NCBI RefSeq assembly: GCF_026745355.1
Contig: NC_079209.1
Location: forward strand, 42,477,824-42,541,823
From: Beta vulgaris subsp. vulgaris
Taxonomy: Eukaryota > Streptophyta > Magnoliopsida > Caryophyllales > Amaranthaceae
Direction of reading: 5' to 3'
DNA length: 64,000 bases
Shown: positions 22,867 through 34,235 of the stretch, one piece after another
Position numbering within the stretch: position 1 is the stretch's first letter
Layout: the number at the start of each line of letters is the position of its first letter
The notes under the pieces: model-generated
The model's input: the letters and a program-made list of their open reading frames with translations, nothing else
What the model was told of the DNA's origin: nothing
Databases searched by the model: none
Position numbers and translations under genes: made by a program

Positions 22867-23594
22867 TATGTTAAGACAGAAAAATGACTTCCCGGCGACG
22901 AGCACCGTCGTTGAACGTCGTAACAACTCCGGCAAAGCAAACCTTGATTATGACATATCCACCCCAATCTTCGCCGGAAAATCCAAAGATCACAATTGAC
23001 CTTCTATATGGACCAAAATTGTTTCTCTCTCCTCACTTTTGTTGTTCTCATACGCATATCTTCTGTTGATTTACATCAAAATCGACGGCAAAACTAAAGC
23101 GATTCATCCTCATCAATGCCATATGAGTGATAAAGAAGTGGGTATGTCATGGTTATTGTTGTATTGGTGGAATTTGTAATTTATTGGGTACCCATCGTAG
23201 TCATGGGTATTGTCGGGATCGATGGGGCTTCGTGTTTCATTGCTAGGACAATTTTTTAGGTTGAGGGTTGGTGTTTTGAGGGCAGTTTGGTGAGAGGCGA
23301 GTTGATTTCAAGGCTTGGGTGCATGTTTGATGTGGTAGGTTTACTGGTTGGTGGTGCGAAATGGTTGCGGTGATAGTGGTCGACATGATGGTTGTTGAAA
23401 TTAAATTGATGGTTGAGAGAAATGATATTATCTTTTTCGTTAAGAGGACTAATGTAATTTAAAGAAAATTTTGTAAAAAATAAATATAATAATAGAATTT
23501 AGAGTATAGACTCTTACCTATCAAATATGTTACCAGTAGTATAAGTTATTTTGGGAAGACCAAGCAAAGGTTGCCTTATTTAAAATAAAATTTC
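22867..23594. other. Interior of the candidate MULE: no assigned gene
   Basis: There is a 61-codon plus-strand frame from 22884, with an Arg/Pro-rich start (TSRRRAPSLN), and G-rich sequence to 23400. It could be a captured exon, but I do not recognise it. The right 60 bp form the presumed terminal inverted repeat. Confidence 0.3.
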
Positions 23595-23659
23595 TTAAAA
23601 AATATACAATCTTGTCTAATATTAATATTTTAGATATAATAGTCATAAGCCATCTCCCT

Positions 23660-23685
23660 AGCGACACGCCCAAATTTGAAAGGCT
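23660..23685 (-). promoter_or_regulatory. Degenerate primer-binding-site-like sequence
   Basis: On the minus strand, TTGGGCGTGTCGCTAGGGAG resembles a decayed TGGCGCC...GGGGA primer site of the tRNA-Asp type used by many plant gypsy elements. It lies just after the presumed end of the 5' LTR and on the side facing the internal region, which fits the orientation given by the tract at 18972. Confidence 0.35.
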
Positions 23686-23689
23686 AAAG

Positions 23690-24685
23690 TCATATCACTT
23701 AATAAAAAATTAAATCTAAGGTCCACTAACCGGGTAGTCAGGAAGTGTGGATCAAATCCATAGGGAGAGAGCTTCACTATTATGTCTAAACTATAATATT
23801 AACCTAACTAGCTAGATCAGATAAAAAGAAGTTTGTTTACTACTAATTGCAAATAATCAAATCAAGAAATATTAAATAAGGGAAAGGTTAGAGAAATGGT
23901 TCACCATGTATGCAATTCAGTATATGAAGAATGATAGAATACACTCAATAAATCAATCTGATTAGGGTGAGTGTTATTCATTATTACCTTAATTGAAGCT
24001 CAATAAGCCGCTCTCGCACAATCATAGATTGCTAAGCATAATATTTAGAGCCTATACAAAATTCTATCTATCGGTCTATAACTCTTTATTGTAATAATAA
24101 TCAACAATGTTTGCTAAATAAGACGAAATTCCCTGGCTAAATAATAACTCAAACAATCCTTCATTTGTAATTAGTGAAAACATTATTATAATAGTATAAA
24201 CAAATATGATGAAATAATGAGAAATAATCAAAGGGAATTGTAAGAGAAGAGAGATAATACCAATCAAAGCACGAATTTTGAAAACAATTACTTCTATTGA
24301 AATCTTCAATGTGCTTCATAATGAAAATAATCTTGAAAGCTAGACCTAGGGTTCTTTAGAAAATAAGAGTACTTAGTAAACTAATTCGTTGAATAATAGT
24401 ACAAATGTGGTTTTCCCCCACTTAAAGGAGAAGTATTTATATTATAATAATAATTGTACAATACGCGCAATAAAACTGCATAATTATCGACCTGCCCTGG
24501 CAGCCGAGGTGGATTCTGCTGGATCCCGCGGTCATGAGGTCAATGTTTTCGTAGATCAAAGTGAAACAACGATATGCCAGACTGATCAAAAATCCGCCCT
24601 GCGAGCCCGCAACAAAGCATCAAAACTGCTCATCTTTGAAAATTCATAACTTTCTCGTCTCTCATTGAAGATTTGGTGTGTGACC
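23690..24685 (-). repeat. Presumed 5' LTR of the old minus-strand gypsy-type element
   Basis: 24230-24445 matches the LTR pieces at 2640-2829 plus 14865-14916, and 24440-24685 matches 18346-18600. This copy is not interrupted in the places where the other was, so it works as a comparison for the empty sites. It stops matching at about 24685, where another LTR-like sequence begins. Confidence 0.5.
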
Positions 24686-26480
24686 ATGTTAAGATTTTAT
24701 TTTAATATCGCAAGTGAACAGTGTTGTAGCACAAACGAGTCGAACTGAGGGAGGTGTAGGATTAAACATTAGCTGAATCTAGACTACGAAATAGCTACAC
24801 AATCCAAATATCAAGAAAGGTCTATTAACTAATATCTCAACTAATAACAAGATATGACAAACTATTATATATATGATAATAATACACGAAGATTTATAAT
24901 CATTACTAATATGAATTGATATGAACATAACTCACATCCTTGTTATTCAATTATAGCTTAATTAGGCGAGATTGACGTTCCCATATGACTCAACAATAAA
25001 GCATAGCTGCGAAAGAATCGAAACTAAATCCTTAGTCATTCATCAATACCTAAAACAACTCACTTTCATGATAGGAAAAGGCCTAACTAGCATGTATGTC
25101 TCCTATTATCATGGCTTAAAAACATAATAAGAAGCATTGAAAACCAAAGTCCAACAATTCCCAATTTCATTTCTCACCTATTTGCATTGAAGAATTCAAA
25201 TGAATAACAATATTATCTAAATTAAGACCTGACTTTCGTTGTTGAACTCAATTAATAAAATAACAATTTAGCAACAAACAAATAATCCTAACTTTAACTC
25301 TAATGTTTGTTGATAATATAGGACTAGGCTGATCGAAATGGAAAAAATTTAATAACAAGAACAATCTTATCAAACCCTCACCATATAACTCCATAAAATG
25401 GGAGTTAGATAAAATTTACATGATCAATCCATTTAAGGGCTTAATTGAATCTTAGATAAAAAGACTACTCCATAATCATGGCAATAAATCAACAAACATT
25501 ATTCAAAACATGACTAAATAAAAAAAGAGAAAGGAAAGAGTAAAACTTGATTAATAATGCTTGAATGGTAGATGAATCCCAATACTCGATCTAATATACA
25601 AACTTCAAACTCTAAGTTTGCAAAATAAAATAAAAATATAAATTAGCGCTAAAAACCAATAATAACGTAATAATGCTCTAAAGAAAATAATCCCAGGTAT
25701 TTTATATTTTCCGAAAAACTAACTTAAAAAACCGAGATAATACATTAAGAAAACAACAGCTTGCATCCACCGTGATCTGCGCCCAATACCACAGAATAAT
25801 AGATGAACTAAACGAAAGGATGGAAGTTTATCAAATAACTAAAAACATAGGGAAACTGATCGGTCCAGCATGGTTATACCAATTTAATCACTACAATATA
25901 ATTCAACAGTACTTAGATTGAATTGAATAATTAGAATATTTCGTTAATCCTACGACCAGTTCTTAGCAACTCTTGGATCAACCTATGCTAGTACGGTCGC
26001 TCGATTCTAACTCCTATTAACTAAACACAACGCATGATATTGCACAATTACATGGATTAAACAAGCATAACAAATCAATAGAGAATTACTCTAATTCAAT
26101 CCAAATATCAAAGAACTTTAAACCACAATCAAGTAGGTATAACATGGCTTCCCTCACTAAGCCCTAGATAAGACTACTCACTCATGATAATAATAAACTC
26201 AATAAACATAATGCAAGTAGAAGAATTCATCAAATTAAACAAAGTAAAGAGGGATACCGAATTATTGAAGAACAATGAAAACGAAATAAACGATCTTTAT
26301 AATCTTCAAAGCAAAGAGTTAATACCAAAGTAAAGAGAGAAAACTAAGTATTTAAATAGATGAACTACTCGAAAATACTGAAAACCTATTTATAGTCTTT
26401 ACAAAACCAGCTAAAAAGGCAAAAAATAATATTTTCAAAAAACCGCCCGGTCGGGAGATGTTGTCTTGAACTTACGAGCA
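24686..26480 (-). repeat. Cluster of decayed LTR-like segments
   Basis: There is no coding sequence. 25830-26460 matches 31335-31616 plus 32907-33261: shared words include TCAATTTAATCACTACAAT, GAATTACTCTAATTCAATCC and AACGATCTTTATAA in the same order. Both copies appear to be minus-strand LTR pieces. The segment ends where a LINE relic starts near 26500. Confidence 0.45.
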
Positions 26481-26499
26481 AAGGAACAATTTCCCATAA

Positions 26500-28827
26500 A
26501 GTCAAGCCAGATCTTCCCATAAAGCTGGCCTTTGATCTACTTGAGACTCACCAAACAAGAAAAGGCAATGCCAAACCTTTCCATTAAGAGCAGTTATTTT
26601 ACAAAATACATAGCTCCTAGATTGATCAACTACATCCACACCGAATAGCCCCCAGCGAAAAACCACTAGGCCACCCCTTGTATCCACAACATCCACACCA
26701 CAAAACGAAGATGGATGGACAAGTTGATCTAAGTACACTAACTACTTTATTTACACTGGTTTTAGTCTCCTGCAAAAACATAAAAGTCGGATGATAACTC
26801 GCTACGAGCCATCTGAGATATGGAATTGTCAGACTACTCGCGTCATTCAGTCCTCGACAATTCCAAGAAAGTATATTCATGATGACTTTGGTGGTTGATG
26901 AAGGTCAACCACTTCCCTAGTGTTACTTTCCTATACCTTTCCAAAAGCCAAACTCAACTGGAGAGCCATTTCTGTTGCCACACGTTCGTCAACGGTTGTC
27001 GAAATCTATGATGGTGCTGGAACTCGAACCACATTCTCTATTGCATTTGTCCGCGGCTGAGATGATCATGTTTCCCGAGCCGTTGAAAAGCCAGCCTTGA
27101 TCTTCTTACTGATCCACTAAGATATTTGTTGTGGAGGTGATGAGGCTGCTACTCTTTTATTTCCTTTGTGAGCTAAAAAGTTTCCATCGGGTGTAACCCC
27201 AAAAGTCAAAGCCATATCTATATCTGTGATGGCTTTACTCCTCATTAGTGTATCATTTGGACCCTAGGAATTGTAAATCCTCCCTTAGCATCCCATAACT
27301 CCATCCTTCTTTTCTGCCTCTTGATACGAGCCTGTAGTTCATCATATCCAAACCTGAGGTAGGTATCTAAAGATTGACTTTTGGAACTGGGAGCGTCGCG
27401 TCTTCTTTTCCCTGTAAACAAGGCCGCTGACTCGGTTATATCTAGTCTTATGTTTCTCATGTTGTCCTCACGGTGTCTGAATATTGATTGCTGAAGATGA
27501 ATCCATCTCGTCCGTCAACTGCAAAATATCAAGGGGAGAAGTTAGAGAATAACAATCCTCCAAATTTTCATCATTGTTAATTGCTCCATTAAACCTTCGA
27601 TGATCCTGCAACAAGGGGTTAAACAAATCCGCAAATGGAGGAGGAGATATACGAAATCGACTATTAATTATATGTGATATGTTACGGAGCTCTTCGGGAT
27701 CATTGCTTGAATTGGAATGGTTTTGATTTTGTGGATGCAGGCCTATGTCCAGGTACCCGTGCAGATCATTGAGAGCCTGTTCATGCGCTCTATCAACCCA
27801 ATTACTCGGTCCGGCTTCTTGTGGCCCAGGAGGAGCTATAGGCCATCCTTTGGCAACCAAGTCTTCAAGCGTGTTGGTCTGGACATAATGAAATTCATTA
27901 GAATGGCATGGTTGGACTGGCTGGTCTATTATTACCAAAAGATCCACATATTCTTCTTACTGCTTGTGCCGAACGGCTGGCCCATTAAGATAACCCAGCT
28001 CCAGAACGCTGGGTAGCTTGACCCTGGTAGTTATGTGGTTCCATCTTCACAACAGTATCTGGTGTTGTTGGGCCAGAAGGCAGATTTAAGTCTATCTGCG
28101 AGGCTATGCTGACTGGTGAAGGAATTCCTTGATGATGATTAATTAGAGATCCCCATTGGTCTGGTCCCAACCCAAATCTCCTGCCTGGAGAGGGTGTAAT
28201 ATTCTCCTCCCATCTTATGGGAGTTTGGTTTTGGAATGAAGCATTAGAGAAGTCCGGCGGGGGATTAGTGTGGTTTTGCGAGTTTTCGTCGGAGTAGTAC
28301 TGTCTGTGGGGATCAAGGACAGTGGGGCTGAAAGTCTGGGGTAGCGTCAAAATAATCCTCAGTAGAACTCTCGGATTCTCCATGATCAAACAAATAAAGG
28401 TGGGGATATAAATAAGGATCGAATTGAGGTCCAGCCATATGAGGTGGTATTCGGTTTAGGTTTAGCCTTGGATTTCTATGCAAGAAACGATCGGTTAACC
28501 CTCGTATCAAATTTGTGTAAAGGGGAATACCTGATTGAGTTTGTAGGACCGTCATTCCATCATTTTCGAAACCCTGTACACGCCTCTGGATTATTCTACT
28601 AGCATTGTAGGCAGAAAGCGTGCATCTCCCCGTGTTGTGGCCTACGCATCCACACTCGCAAAATTTAAAGTTGCCTTCGTACCTGAAATAAACCCAAGTA
28701 ACTCGGTTGTCTTCTAAAGGAAGGAAGCATCCCGGGAATAATGGTTGAGTCATTCCATATTTCTTGCTAAAGGTTTTGTGGCATCTAACCATTTTATCCC
28801 CACTTTACCTTCACCATATGCAAAAAT
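26500..28827 (-). pseudogene. L1-type LINE relic: ORF1 with zinc knuckle and start of ORF2 endonuclease
   Basis: On the minus strand, upstream to downstream, an ORF1 with the block PGCFLPLEDNRVTWVYFRYE and a CCHC-type zinc knuckle (C-E-C-G-C-V-G-H-N-T-G-R-C, about 28625-28665) is followed by a Pro/Asn-rich region to about 27245. The start of an APE-type endonuclease reads MNILSWNCRGLND (26842-26880), with FLQETK and GGLVVFW-like blocks to 26502. Several frame changes break both ORFs. The 3' part (reverse transcriptase and tail) is lost, the reverse of normal LINE truncation, so a later rearrangement removed it. The N-terminal side is interrupted by the CACTA element and may continue at 30479-30590. 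Confidence 0.8.
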
Positions 28828-28849
28828 CACAACAAGAATGTTGGGATCT

Positions 28850-29265
28850 AGCGTCCGACAAAAATCGGACGGTAAAAAAGCGGGGACGGACGGTAAATAC
28901 TTTAGCGTCCGCCAACGGACGCTAAGGAGCCGATGCAAAACCCTTGGTCGCTAATGGCTGGATTAGCGTCCGATTGACGGACGCTAAGTATTAGCGACCG
29001 CCCTGACAACGTTTACGTCCGCGCACAAACCTGACGTCAAATAGCGTCCGTTATATGAGGCGGACGCTAATTAGCGTCCGTTTTACGTAATGGACGCTAA
29101 TTAGCGTCCGTTACAGCGGACGCAAGTTAGTGTCTGTTATCAAGCGGACGCTATTTTGCGTCAGGTTATGCGGACGCTAAGTTTAGGACTCGGTCGCTAC
29201 TTCCTCGACCTCTTGCATGGTTCAAATTACTTTTAGCGGACGTTAACTTCATAGGCGGACGCTAA
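28850..29265. repeat. CACTA subterminal repeat array, left
   Basis: About a dozen copies of TAGCGTCCG or CGGACGCTA, in both orientations and often as paired inverted copies with 6-20 bases between them. In En/Spm-type elements such arrays bind the transposase. The same motif array lies at 30243-30465. Confidence 0.85.
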
Positions 29266-29509
29266 TTTCCCTTTTTTTGTTTTTTTAATACAATGCTAAT
29301 TGTATTTGAATAGTTTTTAACCTGTTTCGTTTTCCAATCAAATATATACTCAAGCTGTCCGCTAATGCATCGAATTCTGCACTAATGACCTGTTTGCATT
29401 AAATATAAATTCATACATACATAAAAATAAGTTAACGGTTTTAACTAAATTATATGTTTTCACGTTCCGAAATATAAACAAGATAGATAGTGCAAGCTAA
29501 TGTAGGATC

Positions 29510-29640
29510 CTAAGTCGCACACACATCACCACCGCCGCTGGGGGGGTCTCGAGGCCCGGGAGAGGGGAATGAACCACCACACTGGCTCATCATCTGGCTG
29601 TATGTCTCCATAGTGGCCCTCATCTGCACAACAACAACAA
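29510..29640 (-). pseudogene. Short remnant resembling the C-terminus of a CACTA-associated protein
   Basis: The minus strand reads MRATMETYSQMMSQCGGSF followed by a Pro/Gly-rich acidic end. A Met/Gln-rich helix followed by a Pro/Gly/Asp tail is common at the C-terminus of CACTA-carried Transposase_24-type proteins. The piece is about 37 residues and borders CAA-rich repeats. The assignment is an inference from pattern alone. Confidence 0.35.
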
Positions 29641-29895
29641 TACAATTAAAAACAACAAATACCAAAAACAAATTCACTAAATAACAACAACAATACAATT
29701 AAAAACAACAACAACAAATTCACTAAACAACAACAACAATACAATTAAAAACAACAAATTCACTAAACAACAACAACAATACAATTAAAAACAACAACAA
29801 TCATCAGACACAACAACAACAACTATCAACAACAACTATGAACAACAACTATACATTAAAAAAATACCAAAAACTCCAATTAACAACAAGAAATT
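29622..29895 (+). repeat. CAA-rich tandem repeats
   Basis: ACAACAACAATACAATTAAAA and shorter ACAACA units recur with variable spacing, including several near-identical blocks around AAATTCACTAAACAAC. It lies inside the CACTA element. Confidence 0.8.
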
Positions 29896-29929
29896 TAAGC
29901 CATAAATCAACTAAAGTATAAATTCATAC

Positions 29930-30240
29930 CTTAAACAACTGTAGATAAGAGAGAAAAGGCGGCGTCGGCGGGGAGGCGGGGCGGCGGTGCGGCGCTTCAA
30001 TAGTAGATAAGAGAGAAAGCAACGACCTTTTGTTGTTGTGAAGAGAGAGAAAGCAGCGGCGAGTACGGCGGCGTCGCGAGTCCGGCAGCAGCGCGAGTCC
30101 GGTGGGAGTGTCCGGCGACAAGGAGGGAGAAGTGATTCGCCGGCGAAATAGGGAGTTAGGTTTTCGTAGTTTCGATTTCGTGAAGTTGTGTGTGGTTGAA
30201 ATGTTCTGGGAATGGTCGAAGGGTTGGTTGGTATATCCGC
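29930..30240 (-). other. GC-rich interior of the CACTA element
   Basis: On the minus strand an Arg/Pro/Leu-rich frame of 110 codons is open (29911-30243), with a shorter overlapping frame also open. The sequence resembles a 5' leader or first exon of a plant gene, and may be a captured host fragment, but I do not recognise a protein family. Confidence 0.3.
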
Positions 30241-30589
30241 CAAATTAGCGTCCGCCAGGTGACATTAGCGTCCGTCAGACGGACGCTAATTTGCGTCTGG
30301 CATAAAAACGGACACTAAAGTCCACAGACAGACGCTAAGTTCCGTCTGTTTCCGAAGCGGACGCTAAATCGGACGGTACATAGCGTCAGATACTAAATCG
30401 GACGGTAATTCGACGTTTACCGTCTGTTTATTAGACGGACGCTAAAGGTAGACGCAAAATACGCGGATTCTTGTTGTGAATCATGGGAAATTTGGTCAAA
30501 TTTTTACTCTCTTTCCTATTTCTTCTTTCCTTAATATTTGTGCAAACATACATTTATTGCAACTAAGAAAAATAGAGGTAGTATGACAT

Positions 30590-30800
30590 ATCAGTGGGCT
30601 CTATGCGTCTCTGAACCGTCTCACTCTTACTAATGTTCTTTATGTTTCGCAACTGAGTTGTAACTTGCTCTTGGTTTCTAAGTTATCTCAAAATTTACAA
30701 TGTGTTATCTATTGTGTTATCCATTTAACTCCCCTATGTATGTTATACAAGACCAAGATATGAATCTGATTGGAACGGGTGTTAATGTAATCTAGATAGA
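30590..30800 (+). pseudogene. Ty1/copia fragment (GAG pre-integrase region)
   Basis: The plus strand reads LTNVLYVSQLSCNLLLVSKLS, then after frame changes DQDMNLIGTG. This is the conserved LxxVLYVPxLxxNLLSVSKL to QDxxxxxxIGTG stretch just ahead of copia integrase. About 200 bp remain, with no LTRs visible. Confidence 0.7.
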
Positions 30801-31625
30801 TTATACATTTTCGGTGACACAACTTCGCATAAAATAAACACTCTCTATATAATCTAAAATTGAAGGGTAAATGATTAATAACAGTTTACAATAATTACAA
30901 AAGTTGAAAAACAAAAAAACTAACATAAGATATTAAAAAGTACACAAATATAATGCAAAACAAAAATCAAAATTCTTATAATTTTTTGGGCACTTAACAC
31001 TAGCAAATGAAATTTCATAATCAATCAATCTAATCATTCTTTCTTTGCTTATGTTATTAATTACATATATATTTGACATGTAATTAATAAATCACAATTT
31101 TTTTCAAGAACCTTGATGGGTTTTAAGATAGTACTGTAAGTGTTCGGTGTATGTTGTTAGGATAGTACCTCAAGTGTTTGGTGCCTAATGGGTTTTAAGA
31201 TAAACTAGCAAAAACGGATCGATCCACATGGAGATGATTTCTAAAGATTAATGTTCAATTACTTAAAATCCTTTAAGAGAGAAATTAATTAAATAATTTA
31301 ATAACTAAACTAGAATAAACTAGAAAACAAATTATGAAAGTTTATCAAATAATTAAAAACCTAGGGCATTCAATCAGTCCATCATGTTTATATCAATTTA
31401 ATCACTACAATACAATTCAACAATAATTGGATTCGGGTTCAAGTAATTAGAGTATTTTGTTAATCATACGGTCTGGTCTTAATACTCTTAGATCAGCATA
31501 TGCTACTACGATCGCTGAACATATCAGATCTACGTCGTAACAAGCCTATAATCAGTACGATCTTTCAATTTTAACTCATATTAGCTAAACATAAACGATT
31601 ACATGAATTTAACAATTATAATAAA
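30801..31625 (-). repeat. Old LTR-like sequence (left part)
   Basis: It is non-coding. From about 31335 it matches 25830-26030. The match continues after the MULE at 32898 and runs to 33261, where the Tat element begins. CGATCCACATGGAGATGA near 31216 is a phrase common at the ends of plant gypsy LTRs. A short duplication (CCTTGATGGGTTTTAAGATA / CCTAATGGGTTTTAAGATA) lies at 31110-31205. Confidence 0.4.
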
Positions 31626-32094
31626 CGGTTTTTTCACCATATACCCCTGACAAATTTTTTTTTGCACCGTATACCCTTTCAGCTTTCCAAATTCACCATA
31701 TACCCTTCACTTTTCAAAAAATACATCAACTTACCCTTTTGACTAATGGTGTTAGACTTCCGTTAGTCATTAGGCCCTAATCCCCTCTAACCCAAGTTAA
31801 CTAACCTAAACCCTAACTCCCTAATTACCCTCTAACCCTAATTAACCCCAAACCTGCACTAGCCACCCACCCCCACCCCTCACCCTCACCCCCACCCCCA
31901 CCCCACCCTAGCCGCAACCCCCACCCCTTTCCCCGACAAACCCACCCCTCCCCTTTCCCCGGTAACCCCAACCCCTCCCTTTTCCCGACAACCCCACCCC
32001 ATCCCCTTTCCCCGACAACCCCACCGACGAAGTTGTCATCCATGGCGGAGGAGAGAGAGAGAGGGAAGGTGGGGAGAGGGGATCACAGGTTTGC

Positions 32095-32450
32095 GGTGAG
32101 GAGAGAGAGCAAAAATCCGATGGGGAGAGAGAGCGAAAATCCGATGGGGGAGAGAGAGCGAGAATTCGGTGCGGGAGAGAGGGCGAGAATCCGGTGGGGG
32201 AGAAAGAGCGAGAATCTGGTGGGGGAGAGAGCGCGATAATCCGATGGGGGAGAGAGAGCGAAAATCCGGTGGGGGAAAGAGAGCGAGAATCCGATGGGGG
32301 AGAGAGCGAGAGAATCTGGTGGGGGAAAAAGAGCGAAAATTCGGTGGAGGAGAGATAGCCAGAATCCGGTTGGGGAGACAGCGCGAGAATCCGGTGCGGG
32401 AGAGAGGGCGAGAATCCGGTGCGAGAGAGAGAGCGAAAATACGGTGGGGG
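32095..32450 (+). repeat. 25-bp minisatellite, about 14 copies
   Basis: Units follow the pattern CGGTGGGGGAGAGAGAGCGAGAATC, with scattered substitutions and one 24-bp and one 30-bp unit. Because 25 is not a multiple of three and the unit lacks stops, long frames are open on both strands. These are not genes. Confidence 0.93.
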
Positions 32451-32639
32451 TGGGGGTGGAGTGCGAAAATCCGGTGGGCAAGGTTGCGGCTGGGTGGGGG
32501 TGGGGGTGGGGTAGGGTGCAAAAATCCGGCTGGATGGGAGTGGGGGTGGGGGGAGGAGGCTGGGGGTGGACTGGCAAGGTTGCAGTTGGGAGTGGGTTGG
32601 TGGGGCTGGGCTTAGGGTGGGCTTGGAGTGGGCTGGTGG

Positions 32640-32735
32640 GCTGATGGGTTTTTAGGGGTTTTTAGGGATTTTAGGGTTTTTTAGGGTTTTTAGGGTCATT
32701 TAGGGTTTAGGGTTTATGGTAGTTAATTAGGTTTA
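32640..32735 (+). repeat. Degenerate telomere-like TTTAGGG stretch in the MULE
   Basis: Repeated TTTTAGGG and TTTAGGG words with irregular spacing, mirrored by CCCTAA words at about 31770-31860 in the opposite arm. It belongs to the subterminal inverted repeats of the MULE, not to a telomere. Confidence 0.6.
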
Positions 32736-32897
32736 GGAGAGATTAGGGCCTAATGACTAACGAAAGTCTAACACCGTTAGTCAAAAGGGTAAGTTGATGT
32801 ATTTTTTGAAAAGTGAAGGATATATGGTGAATTTGGAAAGTTGAAAGGGTATACGGTGCAAAAAAAAATTTGTCAGGGGTATATGGTGAAAAAACCG

Positions 32898-33266
32898 TAT
32901 AATAAATATATATAGGAATTACTCTAATTCAATCCAAATATCGAAGAACTTTAAATCATAATAATAAAAACAGGTATAAACATGGATTTCCTCACTGAGC
33001 CAAAAAAAGATCACTCACTCATAATATTGAAAACATAACGAAAATATAAGAGGTCATCAAATTAAACTAAGTAAGGATTAATACCGAATGATTGAAGACC
33101 AATGAATACACAATCAACGATCTTTATAACCATCAAAGGCATGAGTTAATACAAAACTAGAGAGAGAAAACTAAGTGTTTAAATCTAATCGATGAGATAA
33201 ATAAGGTGAACTCTATATAGTATTTGAAAAATCAGCTAAAAAAATACGGAAAACAGTCAACCTGAC
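32898..33266 (-). repeat. Old LTR-like sequence (middle part)
   Basis: It continues the match to 26095-26440 after the MULE insertion and ends at the target site CTGAC of the Tat element. The sequence on the other side of that element (from 44781) is its continuation. Confidence 0.45.
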
Positions 33267-33720
33267 TGTTTCTGCCTAGAAACTAGTCAAAAGAGTAATA
33301 TGTTTAAGGTGAGAGTCAAATCCCGAATTAGGTTAGAATCCCGAGTCTCGTAGTCTCCAATCCTGCAAAACAAGGAAAAACTGGCCGGGGGTGTTCCCGG
33401 AAAGCCCCTCCGACGCTCAAGTCAGTTGAGATTGAGGTAGAGAGAGAAAGTAATCCAAGTCTAGAGAGAGATGCTCTGGTTTTGTTAGGTGAGAATTGAA
33501 TACCTGCTCATTGATGGGATTGTTGGTATTTATAGTTGTTGGGGATTTCCCAGACAGGAAACCCTTTTTGGGAGCCTCCAAGACCTAGGAGCCACCACCT
33601 TTTTAAGGTAATCAGCTTTTTGTTCCCTAAAAGCTGGTGGATCTTCCTTGAGATGAGAGAACTAGGCTTGGGGTGAAATGCCTTTTAATAATTTATTGGG
33701 CCAGACCAGGGGCCCAAACA
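33267..33720 (-). repeat. 3' LTR of the Tat element
   Basis: 454 bp. On the plus strand it runs TGTTTCTGCCTAG to GGGCCCAAACA; in element orientation it starts TGTTTGGGCCC. It is nearly identical to 44317-44775. Indels against that copy sit in short C and G runs (for example GGCCGGGGG against GGCCCGGGGG). Confidence 0.95.
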
Positions 33721-34200
33721 ATTAGCCCCGCGCCAAATAATCGTAAATGAACTCTGGTTTCAGAATGCGGTTGATTGGCGAATTTTTCCTTAGCTGGCTC
33801 TCGGTCCGGGAACCCGACCCGAGTTCTCCCACTTGTGGGGGGATTTTTGAGGGGAGTTACTAGACCCCGAGAGGAGTTTTGGCTGAAGGTTCAACACTGA
33901 CCCCGACCCGAGGACATCGCGGCCTCTCACCACGTCAATTGCTGAAATCCCGAGTGGGGTTTCTGGGTTACAGCGTTGAGCGGAGGTGTGAGCACCGTCC
34001 CGAGAGTGCCCTGATGCCCCGAGTGCGGTATGATGAATTCTCGAGCGGGGGGAAGCGACCAGCCATAAGCACGCAATCCCGACTCGGGCATGCCGCGGCA
34101 TTTCAAATCCCGAGTGGGGGAGGTGTTTGTTTGCATATTATCGGCCTCGGGATGGAGGGGGGAACCCAAGGGTCTCATGCTACCCCGAGTTGGTCTGAGA
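33721..34200 (+). other. Spacer between 3' LTR and satellite array
   Basis: CCCGAG and CTCGGG words recur at irregular spacing, apparently degenerate ancestors of the 111-bp unit. Open frames on both strands look compositional. No recognisable protein. Confidence 0.4.
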
Positions 34201-34235
34201 CGGACTTGGGCAAGAAGCGACCAAGCAGGAGTATC

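Larger units (their letters stand above)
21251..23594. mobile_element. Candidate MULE-like element containing a composite Helitron
   Basis: The left end (21251-21310) and the right end read backwards (23535-23594) share AACCTTTG and CCAAAATAA(G/C)T blocks in the same order, about 35 bp in. They look like diverged terminal inverted repeats. TAAAATATA precedes the left end and TTAAAAAAT follows the right, too different to call a duplication. Inside are a Helitron pair and, at 22880-23450, host-like GC-richer sequence (CCGGCGACGAGCACCG) that may be a captured fragment. Treat as tentative. Confidence 0.35.
28828..30478 (-). mobile_element. Non-autonomous CACTA (En/Spm-like) transposon
   Basis: Terminal inverted repeats CACAACAAGAAT at both ends are flanked by the 3-bp duplication AAT (28825-28827 and 30479-30481), as for CACTA elements. 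Arrays of the subterminal motif TTAGCGTCCG and its inverse fill 28850-29265 and 30243-30465. Only a short coding relic is present, so it depends on a transposase supplied in trans. It sits in the 5' part of a LINE ORF1 relic. Confidence 0.9.
31626..32897. mobile_element. Non-autonomous MULE with minisatellite interior
   Basis: Inverted repeats of about 170 bp begin CGGTTTTTTCACCATATACC at the left and are mirrored at the right (ending GGTATATGGTGAAAAAACCG). They are flanked by a perfect 9-bp duplication TATAATAAA (31617-31625 and 32898-32906). Inside are C-rich then G-rich stretches, a 25-bp minisatellite and TTTAGGG-like sequence. No transposase is encoded. It interrupts an old LTR whose intact homologue is at 25830-26460. 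Confidence 0.92.

Noticed and set aside
32036..32644. Four overlapping frames of 116-164 codons on both strands
   Set aside because: All are readings of a stop-free 25-bp minisatellite in different phases.
32640..32735. An interstitial telomere
   Set aside because: The TTTAGGG words are irregular and mirrored in the opposite arm of a transposon with a perfect 9-bp duplication.
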